8,832 bases of DNA from Acidobacteriota bacterium (lineage in GTDB: Bacteria; Acidobacteriota; Terriglobia; UBA7540): positions 1-8,832 of the forward strand of contig JAKAWN010000296.1 in NCBI GenBank assembly GCA_021827245.1, written 5' to 3'. How positions within the stretch are numbered: position 1 is the stretch's first letter; each line of letters opens with the position of its first letter. The notes beneath the pieces are model-generated. The model had not been told where the DNA came from. It saw only the letters and a program-made list of their open reading frames with translations, and did not search any database. Positions 1 to 6,288 of the stretch are shown here, one piece after another. The position numbers were made by a program, and so were the translations under genes.

Positions 1-232
1 TCTCTAGGTGAAAGTACCGCCCTCGGTGCAAATATGAAACGCTAGCACAGGCTTTCCGAAACCGTCAACCGTTTGGCGCTCTGAACTGCCACAAAAGCAG
101 CGAAAGGCATCTTCTCTGGGTCTAACCGTTCTCCCGGAGACTCGGAGTGTCCACCGGTGACGCGCCTTCAGATCAAAGCAGTGCTTACCGACTCAGATTC
201 AGTCCGTGCATCGGCGGGAATAAGATTCGGCA
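1..232. other. Region downstream of the small membrane protein, no gene recognised
   Basis: No convincing gene is visible on either strand. Minus-strand frames are closed by stops at 193-195, 185-187, 168-170, 122-124, 65-67 and 4-6. The one open stretch (about 192 to 4) has no plausible start with a ribosome binding site. I see no tRNA-like cloverleaf and no hairpin followed by a T-tract. CTCCCGGAG (131-139) is a short palindrome without clear meaning. A small RNA or a terminator cannot be excluded. Confidence 0.4.
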
Positions 233-487
233 CTAAGGCGAAGTGTCGAGCCTCCTCAGGCTCTTCTCAGCCCACCAGCGGCGCACAGCCACCAGCGACC
301 ACACGGACTCCACCAAGCCGAAAGGCCACGCGCCCTGAAGGAACCCGTACGCCGATCCCAACGCGCAGGAAATGGCAAAGGCCAGGATGAACCAATGGCT
401 GCGCTTCTCCAGCCCGTAACACACCAGCATCGCCGTAACCGCAAAAAGACCAAAGGCTGTCAGCGTATTCACTACGTCACTGCCCAA
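233..487 (-). CDS. Small membrane protein of unknown function
   Basis: 84 residues if started at TTG 487. The sequence has two clear hydrophobic segments (about 6-25, VNTLTAFGLFAVTAMLVCYG, and 33-50, FILAFAISCALGSAYGF) separated by a charged EKRSHW turn. An amphipathic WPFGLVESVWSLVAVRRWW segment (54-72) and a polar tail follow. The pattern of aromatic and glycine residues (YGFLQGAWPFGLVE) looks conserved rather than random. I recognise the general style of small integral membrane proteins found in many bacteria but cannot name a function. The start is uncertain: the TTG has AGGA only 2 nt upstream, and a GTG at 472 is an alternative without SD. An in-frame TGA at 501-499 limits any upstream extension. 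It lies 65 bp after prfB on the same strand, with no terminator between them, so it may be co-transcribed. Confidence 0.6.
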   Translation of the reverse strand: MGSDVVNTLTAFGLFAVTAMLVCYGLEKRSHWFILAFAISCALGSAYGFLQGAWPFGLVESVWSLVAVRRWWAEKSLRRLDTSP

Positions 488-552
488 TTTCCTGCAAATT
501 CACCACCCGCCGCAAAGCACAAGCCCTTACTCTCCCTTGTAAGGCCACCGCG

Positions 553-1660
553 CTAACCGGCTTTCGTTACCGTGCGGCGCGACATCAGATATGCTTGGAT
601 AAACGGATCGATATCGCCATCGAGAACTCGGTCCGTATCACCCACTTCAAACTTGGTCCGGTGGTCCTTCACCATCCGGTAGGGATGAAGTACGTAGGAA
701 CGAATCTGATTTCCGAATGCAATCTCACCCTTGGAATCTTCAAGCTTCTGCGCTGCCTCGCGCCGCTTCTGCAGTTCCAGAGCGTAGAGCCGCGAGCGAA
801 GGAACTTCATAGCCATCTCGCGGTTGCGATGCTGAGAACGCTCATTCTGGCATTGCGCGACCGTTCCCGTGGGGATATGGGTAATTCGTACGGCGGAGTC
901 CGTAGTATTGACGTGCTGGCCGCCGCGCCCGGTTGAACGGTAAGTGTCAATTCTCAAGTCCTCAGGCTTGATTTCAATATTGACGGTGTCGTCGATTTCC
1001 GGGCTCACATAGACGGAGGCAAATGAGGTGTGTCTCCTGGCCGCCTGATCAAAAGGTGAGATGCGGACCAGCCGATGTACGCCGCTCTCGGCACTGAGTA
1101 AACCGTAAGCATAGTCACCCGCAACGGTGAACGTCGCGGATTTCAGCCCTGCCTCTTCACCGGCCTGGTAATCGTTCAATGTGAACTTGAAGTTGTGCCG
1201 CTCGGTCCATCGCCGGTACATGCGCAGGAGCATTTCCGCCCAGTCTTGAGATTCCGTTCCGCCGGCCCCCGGATGGATGGTCACGATGGCATTCAACTGG
1301 TCATTTTCTCCGGGAAGAAGCGTTGTGGTCTCCATTTGATCGACCTCAGCGCGCAAGGCATCCATTTCACCCCGGATCTCCTGCAAAACGCTTTCGCCTT
1401 CTCTGGCAAGCTCAAAATAAGCCTCCAGGTCAGAAAGCTTTACTGCCAGGCGCTCATCCGCCTGAATGGCAGATTCCAAACGCTTGCGTCGAGAGAGAAT
1501 TTTCTGGGAGTTCTGCTGGTCTTCCCAGAGATCGGGACGGGTTATCTGCTTTTCAATGTCTTCCAGTTCTCGACGTTGCCCTGCAGCGTCAAAGAAAACT
1601 CCGAAGTTCCTGGACTCGACGCCTCAGTTCGTCAAATTCTCTTGTCAAATCTTCAATCAC
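553..1660 (-). CDS. prfB: Peptide chain release factor 2, with programmed +1 frameshift
   Basis: RF2 recognises UGA and UAA stop codons in the ribosomal A site and triggers peptide release. The gene starts at GTG (1660), reads 23 codons in the first frame (VIEDLTREFDELRRRVQELR-SFL) and meets an in-frame TGA at 1591-1589. A +1 shift at CTTTGAC continues with GAC at 1590, giving a 368-residue protein; E. coli RF2 has 365. The codon-recognition tripeptide SPF is at residues 201-203 (1059-1051). The catalytic GGQ is at 246-248 (924-916) within RSTGRGGQHVNTTDSAVRIT. Both lie 4 residues before their E. coli positions. The residue four before GGQ is Ser, where E. coli K-12 has Thr246. The final stop is TAG (555-553), which RF2 itself does not read. 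It starts 2 nt after lnt. Treat it as an intact recoded gene, not a pseudogene; a conventional gene call would start at the TTG at 1479 and lose the N-terminus. Confidence 0.97.
1588..1602 (-). promoter_or_regulatory. Programmed +1 frameshift site of prfB
   Basis: The slippery heptamer CTTTGAC (1594-1588) combines the CTT Leu codon, the UGA stop and a following C, the poor-termination context used in most bacterial prfB genes. An SD-like GGAG (1602-1599) lies 4 nt upstream and would stimulate slippage through the anti-SD of 16S rRNA. It is weaker than the AGGGGG of E. coli. Low RF2 slows UGA termination, favours the shift and restores RF2: negative autoregulation, as established for this gene family. 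Confidence 0.95.
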
Positions 1661-1662
1661 GA

Positions 1663-3267
1663 TTACTCCTTTCCCTCGCCCTGAGCCTCAATCGAGCGCA
1701 AACGCCGGAGGCGCGACAGGGCCATCAGCACAAGAACCATTCCCCCCGACACGGCAACACAGGACCAGGCGAATACGTCGCCATGTTTTGTGTAGAACGT
1801 CTTCTTCGATAGGTAGCGAAAATGGCCTGTCAGAATGCCAGGCCGATTCCGCGGAATTTCTTTCCGGACTCGGCCGTAAGGGTCAACAATCGCCGTGATG
1901 CCATTATTTGTGTCGCGCACCAGGAATCGTCCATTCTCGATTGCCCGAAAGCGGGCCATTTCAAAATGCTGAAAAGGGGCCGATGTGTTGCCGTACCAAC
2001 CGTCATCGGAAATGTTCACCAGAACCCCTGCCCCATCAGCGGCAAACTTCCGCACCAATTGAGGGAAAATGGCCTCGTAGCAGATGAAAATGCCAATCAC
2101 GCCTTCGGGTGTCCTGGCAACCTTGAAGGACTTCCCGGGCACGAAGTTGCCCACCTGGGCCGTAATCTTGCCCACCTTGCCTGGGAACGCCCACCACGGT
2201 ACGTATTCGCCAAAGGGCACTAGATGAATTTTAACATAATGAAGGAGCAATTGGCCGCTCGGAGACAGCAGGATGGCGGCGTTCTGAGGACGCGACGTTC
2301 CCTGCCCTGCAAATGTTACTGTCCCGCTGATCACATAGGCGTCTGCCTCTTTAGCCATGGTTTCCATGGCCCCGCGAAATACAGGGTCACGGTTGAAATA
2401 GAACGGAGCGGAACTCTCCGGCCAGACAAGCAGAGGCGGGTAGGCGGACATAGCACTAGGCTTCCGGCTGGCCCCCACGCTCTCCTCCACAAGCTTCTCC
2501 AGCGGAGCAGGATTCTCCCATGGAACCCATTTCTCCATGGCTGCCTCTCCGAGAGGGATGTCGGGCTGGACCAGCAGGACAACATTCGGTTCGGGCCGCG
2601 GAGGGGGCGGCTGGAGCAGCCAGTTGCCGCCAATTAGGGCCGCCACCCAGACGCCCAAGGCCACCCACGAAAGCCTTCGCCCAGGTTCAAATAGTATCCA
2701 TGCAACCAGCGCGCTGGTGGCGATAGCCAAGAACGAGAGACCGTAAACTGCCGTTACGGAAGCCACCTGTTCCAGCCCAACCGGCCGAACCGCATATCCC
2801 AGCAGATTCCACGGGAACCCGGTGATGAGGTAGGTTCTGGCCAGTTCCAATGCAACCCATAGGAAAGGGCTCAGGAAAAGAGCCAGATTCACAGATCGCC
2901 GTGCCACGGAAGTTTCAACCAGGCCAAATACACCATAAAACGTGGAAAAGACGATGGCAAAAAGGACGAGAACACCCACGGCGACCAGCGGGTTCAACCC
3001 TCCGTAATCCTCCATCACATCGACGAACCAGTAGCAGCTTCCCGAAAGGAAAACCGCTCCTGACAAGTAGCCAAGCCAGAAGCCGCGAAACCGGCTCTTT
3101 TCGATGACTACGGCAATCAACAGAGGCAGAGAGGCCACCCAGACCAGAACCGACCAGTTGACTAACGGGAAGCAAGCATAAAGAAACAGTCCACTTAGAA
3201 TGCTTGCTCCATAGCGGATCATCGGTTTCTTAAACCAGTCTGAAATGTGGAAATCGGTGATGGTCAT
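1663..3267 (-). CDS. lnt: Apolipoprotein N-acyltransferase
   Basis: 534 residues, close to the usual 510-540. Lnt adds the third acyl chain to the N-terminal cysteine of diacylglyceryl-lipoproteins, using a phospholipid donor. This is the last step of lipoprotein maturation at the outer face of the inner membrane. About six hydrophobic segments fill residues 20-218, followed by a periplasmic nitrilase (carbon-nitrogen hydrolase) domain at about 226-485 and a C-terminal membrane helix (about 499-518). The catalytic triad appears complete: Glu284 in LLVWPESSAPF, Lys346 in LHYVKIHLVPFGEYVP and Cys396 in IGIFICYEAIFP. The supporting glutamates Glu354 and Glu398 are also present, as are VNISDDGWYGNTSAPFQHFE and the ENGRFLVRDTNNG block. 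The ATG at 3267 has a poor SD; Met16 (3222) is no better placed and would shorten the leader. The 3' end (AAGGAG, then TAA) doubles as the prfB ribosome binding site. Its presence indicates a diderm with lipoprotein trafficking. Confidence 0.97.
   Translation of the reverse strand: MTITDFHISDWFKKPMIRYGASILSGLFLYACFPLVNWSVLVWVASLPLLIAVVIEKSRFRGFWLGYLSGAVFLSGSCYWFVDVMEDYGGLNPLVAVGVLVLFAIVFSTFYGVFGLVETSVARRSVNLALFLSPFLWVALELARTYLITGFPWNLLGYAVRPVGLEQVASVTAVYGLSFLAIATSALVAWILFEPGRRLSWVALGVWVAALIGGNWLLQPPPPRPEPNVVLLVQPDIPLGEAAMEKWVPWENPAPLEKLVEESVGASRKPSAMSAYPPLLVWPESSAPFYFNRDPVFRGAMETMAKEADAYVISGTVTFAGQGTSRPQNAAILLSPSGQLLLHYVKIHLVPFGEYVPWWAFPGKVGKITAQVGNFVPGKSFKVARTPEGVIGIFICYEAIFPQLVRKFAADGAGVLVNISDDGWYGNTSAPFQHFEMARFRAIENGRFLVRDTNNGITAIVDPYGRVRKEIPRNRPGILTGHFRYLSKKTFYTKHGDVFAWSCVAVSGGMVLVLMALSRLRRLRSIEAQGEGKE
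1666..1671 (-). promoter_or_regulatory. Ribosome binding site of prfB inside the end of lnt
   Basis: AAGGAG at 1671-1666 encodes the last two residues of Lnt. It lies 5 nt before the GTG at 1660. It supports the GTG as the prfB start and indicates coupled translation with lnt. Confidence 0.75.
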
Positions 3268-3367
3268 TCCCTGCCAGGATGATCGTGCCCACTTGAAGAC
3301 AAAATCAGGAGGAAAACAGAATTCAAATTCACGCTCCGAGCATTATCCGCAGCCCCCCACATCACAA
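3268..3367 (-). other. 100-bp gap between the SPOR gene and lnt
   Basis: I see no convincing promoter, terminator hairpin or small gene here. A TCCTCC tract at 3313-3308 is the complement of an SD, not an SD. The lnt start is preceded only by GGCAGGGA immediately adjoining the ATG, so lnt initiation looks weak. Confidence 0.4.
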
Positions 3368-4030
3368 TCACCGGTGCACGACAAATGGCCGTAACCCCTC
3401 ACTTACCAGTTTGTCGCGCGCACGATCAGCCTCGACGCGTGAAGGAAATGGACCTACCTGGACCCGAAAGAGTTTGTCTTTGGCCTGAGTCTGTTGCGGA
3501 GTCAGAATATAAACTCGATAGCCATGCGATTTCAACAACTTAACTAAGTTCTCTGCATCCGTTCTTGTCCTTGAGGCCATCACCTGCACGGCAAAACCCG
3601 AATTCGAAGTTGTCGAGGAGGAAACTGCGGTCTTCCGCTCTGTACGGGCAGAGTTGTGTTTTGGCTTCGCTAGCGGAACCGACCTTTCCGCCGGTCGCTG
3701 GATCCGCGGCTGGGATGTTGCGGCCGCCCCGGGTGGCGAAGGTTGAGGACGTTCCGGCTTCGGGATGGAAGCCGAACCGGGATTTATGTTCTCGGTTTCC
3801 AAGCCCTGGCTTGATGGCTGACTGGAACCACCTGCGGGCGGATTTACCGTGGGCGGAATATTACCCGAAGCAGTTACATTTTCAGTGACAGGAGTGACCC
3901 TTGAAGGGCTATGGTTATATCCAACAACAAAGCCCAGAGAAAAAAACACTGCACAGACTGCGACAGCGGCCAGAAACATCAGGACCAGGTGCCGCGCCGA
4001 GGGTCCCTTCTCATCCTGAAATCGTTCCAT
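3368..4030 (-). CDS. Membrane-anchored SPOR-domain protein
   Basis: 220 residues. A short cytoplasmic N-terminus (1-13) and one transmembrane helix (about 14-38, HLVLMFLAAVAVCAVFFSLG) are followed by a low-complexity periplasmic linker rich in Pro, Ser, Thr, Gln and Asn (about 40-143). The SPOR domain fills residues 145-220: GFAVQVMASRTRTDAENLVK, then YRVYILTP, LFRVQVGPFPSRVEADRARD and a terminal LRPFVVHR. SPOR domains bind peptidoglycan strands lacking stem peptides and often sit at the division septum (FtsN and DedD have the same architecture). The start ATG lies 4 nt after the slipin stop. A GGAAGGAAA sequence inside the end of the slipin gene is the likely, somewhat distant ribosome binding site, so translation is probably coupled. 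It could act in septal wall synthesis, or localise the upstream membrane module; the second idea is speculative. Confidence 0.9.
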   Translation of the reverse strand: MERFQDEKGPSARHLVLMFLAAVAVCAVFFSLGFVVGYNHSPSRVTPVTENVTASGNIPPTVNPPAGGSSQPSSQGLETENINPGSASIPKPERPQPSPPGAAATSQPRIQRPAERSVPLAKPKHNSARTERKTAVSSSTTSNSGFAVQVMASRTRTDAENLVKLLKSHGYRVYILTPQQTQAKDKLFRVQVGPFPSRVEADRARDKLVSEGLRPFVVHR

Positions 4031-4034
4031 CCGT

Positions 4035-4850
4035 TTAGCTATTTCCTTCCGTTGGTGTCTGAGTCACATCCCCCTTGCTGGGATTTTTAGCGGCCGGTGG
4101 CAGCGCGGACGCAGTGGGCTTCATCAAAACTGACAACAACTCGACGGGTATCGGGAACACAATCGTCGTATTTTTCTCCGTTCCCAATTCTGCCAGAGTT
4201 TGAAGATAACGCAAAGTGATAGTGATAGGCTCGACGGCCAGGTTCTTAGCCGCATCCGCCAGCTTTTGAGACGCCTGGAATTCTCCGTCGGCGTTGATGA
4301 TCTTCGCCCTGCGGTCGCGCTCGGCTTCCGCCTGCCGCGCAATCGCCCTCTGCATGTCTTCCGGAATCTCCACTTGCTTCACCTGCACCTGGCTCACCTT
4401 GATTCCCCAAGGCTCGCTCTGCTCGTCAATAATTGTTTGCAGCCGTAGGTTCAGTTTTTCCCGTTGGGAGAGCAGGTCATCCAGTTCGACTTCGCCAAGC
4501 ACAGCGCGCAAAGTCGTCGCCGCAACCTGCTCGATAGCAAAGCGGTAATTGCGCAGTTCGATCACCGCTTTCTGAGCGTCGATAACCCGGTACAGCAGCA
4601 CGGCGTTGACTTTCACGGAGATATTGTCCCGAGTGATGATGTCCTGCGGAGAAATGTCCCAGGTATCAATCTGCAGGCTGACTCTTATCATCTTATCAAT
4701 CGGCCACCAGATCCAGATCAGTCCCGGGCCCTTATCCGGGCGCTGGATCCGTCCAAGCCGGAAAACAACCGCGCGTTCGTATTCCCTGAGGACGTTCAAA
4801 CATGCTGCGGCATAGAAAAAAAGGATCACAGCAGCGACTAGATATGCCAT
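4035..4850 (-). CDS. Slipin/stomatin-type SPFH-domain membrane protein
   Basis: 271 residues, typical for a bacterial slipin. One N-terminal membrane segment or hairpin (about 2-20, LVAAVILFFYAAACLNVL) is followed by the SPFH/Band 7 domain (about 20-180). Hallmarks are EYERAVVFRLGRI, GPGLIWIWWPID, DISPQDIITRDNISVKVNA, the LRAVLGEVELDDLLSQRE block, and WGIKVSQVQVKQVEIPEDMQ. A short charged helix or coiled coil (RQAEAERDRRAKIINADGE) comes next, then a hydrophobic stretch TTIVFPIPVELLSVLM (228-243) and a polar tail. Slipins oligomerise at the cytoplasmic membrane and organise microdomains. In the Pyrococcus pair, the NfeD protease cuts the stomatin in its C-terminal hydrophobic stretch, and the 228-243 segment is the equivalent candidate here. 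The gene lies 121 bp after nfeD and 4 nt before the SPOR gene, whose ribosome binding site it supplies. Confidence 0.93.
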   Translation of the reverse strand: MAYLVAAVILFFYAAACLNVLREYERAVVFRLGRIQRPDKGPGLIWIWWPIDKMIRVSLQIDTWDISPQDIITRDNISVKVNAVLLYRVIDAQKAVIELRNYRFAIEQVAATTLRAVLGEVELDDLLSQREKLNLRLQTIIDEQSEPWGIKVSQVQVKQVEIPEDMQRAIARQAEAERDRRAKIINADGEFQASQKLADAAKNLAVEPITITLRYLQTLAELGTEKNTTIVFPIPVELLSVLMKPTASALPPAAKNPSKGDVTQTPTEGNS

Positions 4851-4859
4851 CGTTCCTCG

Positions 4860-4866
4860 CCTCCTT
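4860..4866 (-). promoter_or_regulatory. Strong Shine-Dalgarno of the slipin gene
   Basis: AAGGAGG ends 9 nt before the ATG at 4850. It is the strongest ribosome binding site in the window and fixes the slipin start. In the alternative hairpin formed by 4882-4876 and 4859-4853 it would sit in a 16-nt loop. Confidence 0.8.
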
Positions 4867-4874
4867 TCAACGCT

Positions 4875-4901
4875 TCGAGGAATGGGATTCCCCTTCCTCG
4901 A
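4875..4901 (-). promoter_or_regulatory. Intergenic hairpin before the slipin gene
   Basis: On the minus-strand RNA, TCGAGGAA (4901-4894) pairs perfectly with TTCCTCGA (4882-4875). A G/A mismatch and a further GGG/CCC stem (4892-4890 with 4886-4884) follow, closed by an AAT loop. It ends 8 nt before the Shine-Dalgarno sequence of the slipin gene. There is no T-tract, so it is not a standard terminator. Its 3' arm can alternatively pair with CGAGGAA at 4859-4853, next to the start codon. It may tune slipin expression or protect a processed mRNA end. Pairing is seen directly; function is inferred. Confidence 0.55.
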
Positions 4902-4971
4902 TCCAACTGCTACTTATCGCTTGCCAACTCTTCGCGTATTCACAACTCTGACGACAGGTTCAGCCGACAGT

Positions 4972-6288
4972 CTAACGGGATTCTTCATTGGGCTCAACCA
5001 GCAGCATAAGCCCTTCCACCCCTCGAACCCGAACGGAGGTGCCGGGAGATACAGGTTTCGCGGCCCGCGCGTCCCACAGTTCCCCATGCACTAGAACCTT
5101 GCCAATCGGATCAAGGTCCGTGCGGGCGACGCCGATAGAGTTGATAAGTCCCTCCGAGCCCGTCACGGCCTTGCTCCTGGTTGCTTTCCAGGCGAAACGC
5201 ATCAGGATAATCGTGATGATAGACAGCGGCAGAACCACGCTCAGTGTTGTGATCGGGTGAATCCTGACGCCAGGCCATGGTGAATTGATCAGGATCATGG
5301 ATCCGAACACTATGGCGGCAATCCCTCCCGCTGCAAGAATACCGTGCGAGGAAATGGACGCTTCGAGGCCAAACAAGGCCAGCCCGATCAGAATAAGGGC
5401 CACACCCGCGTAATTTATGGGCATCAGGTGAAAACCAAACAACGCCAGGACAAGCGCGATGGCGCCGACTACGCCCGGCAGCACTCCACCCGGATGGGTA
5501 AACTCGATGTACAGTCCCAGGACGCCAATGGCTCCCAGGATAAAAGCGATATTGGGATCTGCGACCCAGGAGAGAATCCTCTTGAACCAGGGCATACTGT
5601 ACGGAACAATACGTGCCCCTGCCAGATGCAGGACGGTCTCGGTACCGTTGGCACGCTTGATGGTCTTGCCGTTAAACTCACTGAAAATGTCCTGGGGGCT
5701 GTTAGCGATGGCGTTGATAAGGTTATCCTTCAAAGCCTCCTGGTCGGTAAACGATTTGCTCTCCCGGACGCCTTCTTGTGCCACCTCGGTGTTGCGGCCC
5801 CGAGTGTTTGCGATGGTACGCATGAACGCACAGGCATCGTTCAAGATTTTCGTTTCCTCGGTCTTGTCGACGTGCGTAAACCCCATCGTCACCGGATGCG
5901 CAGCGCCGGTGTTGGTTCCCGGGGCCATCACCGCAATGTCGCCTGAGAGCAGAATAAAAAAACCTGCTGAAGCTGCCCGGCTGCCGCTTGGATAAACGTA
6001 GGTAATGACTGGCACCTGCGAGCTCATAATGGCTTTAATAATGTCGCGCATCGAATCTCCGAGCCCGCCAGGGGTGCTCAATTCCAGCAGGATCGCGTTC
6101 GCATGCATCTTGTTGGCAAATTCAATCCCGTGAACGACGTACTCAGCGCTGACGGCCTGAACGACGCCCTGCAGGTCGATTTGAACCACGACGGGAGGGG
6201 ACGGGGCGGAATACAGAGGCATAGGAGCAAAGATGGCCGTCCACAAGATCGCTTGCGCAAGAGTTCGCTTGAAGAGCTTCGCTTTCAA
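4972..6288 (-). CDS. nfeD: Long-form NfeD: membrane-bound ClpP-class serine protease
   Basis: 438 residues with the full domain order of the long NfeD (NfeD1b, Pyrococcus PH1510 type). It has a signal peptide (1-28, KRTLAQAILWTAIFAP then YSA/P), a ClpP/crotonase-fold protease domain (about 33-225), five hydrophobic segments (about 248-264, 268-289, 293-312, 316-334, 346-367) and a C-terminal OB-fold NfeD domain (about 372-438, with GKVLVHGELWDA and GTSVRVRGVEGLMLLVEP). The protease motif STPGGLGDSM precedes the catalytic Ser108 in RAASAGFF. Lys147 aligns by eye with the catalytic lysine of PH1510, so the Ser-Lys dyad looks intact. In that family the protease cleaves the hydrophobic C-terminal part of its stomatin partner, and the slipin gene lies directly downstream. 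The start is TTG at 6288, inside a TTGA overlap with the preceding stop. It is chosen because it gives a complete signal peptide, although the SD (AGAGA) is weak. The stop is TAG. Confidence 0.93.
   Translation of the reverse strand: MKAKLFKRTLAQAILWTAIFAPMPLYSAPSPPVVVQIDLQGVVQAVSAEYVVHGIEFANKMHANAILLELSTPGGLGDSMRDIIKAIMSSQVPVITYVYPSGSRAASAGFFILLSGDIAVMAPGTNTGAAHPVTMGFTHVDKTEETKILNDACAFMRTIANTRGRNTEVAQEGVRESKSFTDQEALKDNLINAIANSPQDIFSEFNGKTIKRANGTETVLHLAGARIVPYSMPWFKRILSWVADPNIAFILGAIGVLGLYIEFTHPGGVLPGVVGAIALVLALFGFHLMPINYAGVALILIGLALFGLEASISSHGILAAGGIAAIVFGSMILINSPWPGVRIHPITTLSVVLPLSIITIILMRFAWKATRSKAVTGSEGLINSIGVARTDLDPIGKVLVHGELWDARAAKPVSPGTSVRVRGVEGLMLLVEPNEESR

Noticed and set aside
1..232. 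A structured RNA or tRNA gene at the window start
   Set aside because: No cloverleaf, conserved T-loop sequence or extended complementary arms could be found by eye.
157..390. A 77-codon plus-strand frame near the window start
   Set aside because: It overlaps the small membrane protein on the other strand and encodes a Pro/Arg/Thr-rich low-complexity product typical of antisense frames.
1589..1591. In-frame TGA in prfB as a pseudogene-causing mutation or sequencing error
   Set aside because: The surrounding CTTTGAC, its position after codon 23 and the restored frame match the conserved programmed frameshift exactly.
1195..1898. Two long plus-strand open frames (205 and 191 codons) antisense to prfB and the end of lnt
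   Set aside because: They lie wholly opposite strongly supported genes, overlap each other and encode low-complexity proteins without domains. They are mirror frames of the real genes.
3220..3222. Met16 as the true start of Lnt
   Set aside because: It has no better Shine-Dalgarno than the ATG at 3267. Neither start is well supported, so the longer form was kept.
5344..5995. Plus-strand open frames of 200 and 178 codons antisense to nfeD
   Set aside because: NfeD is supported by catalytic residues and full domain order on the other strand. The antisense products show no motif and no ribosome binding site of note.
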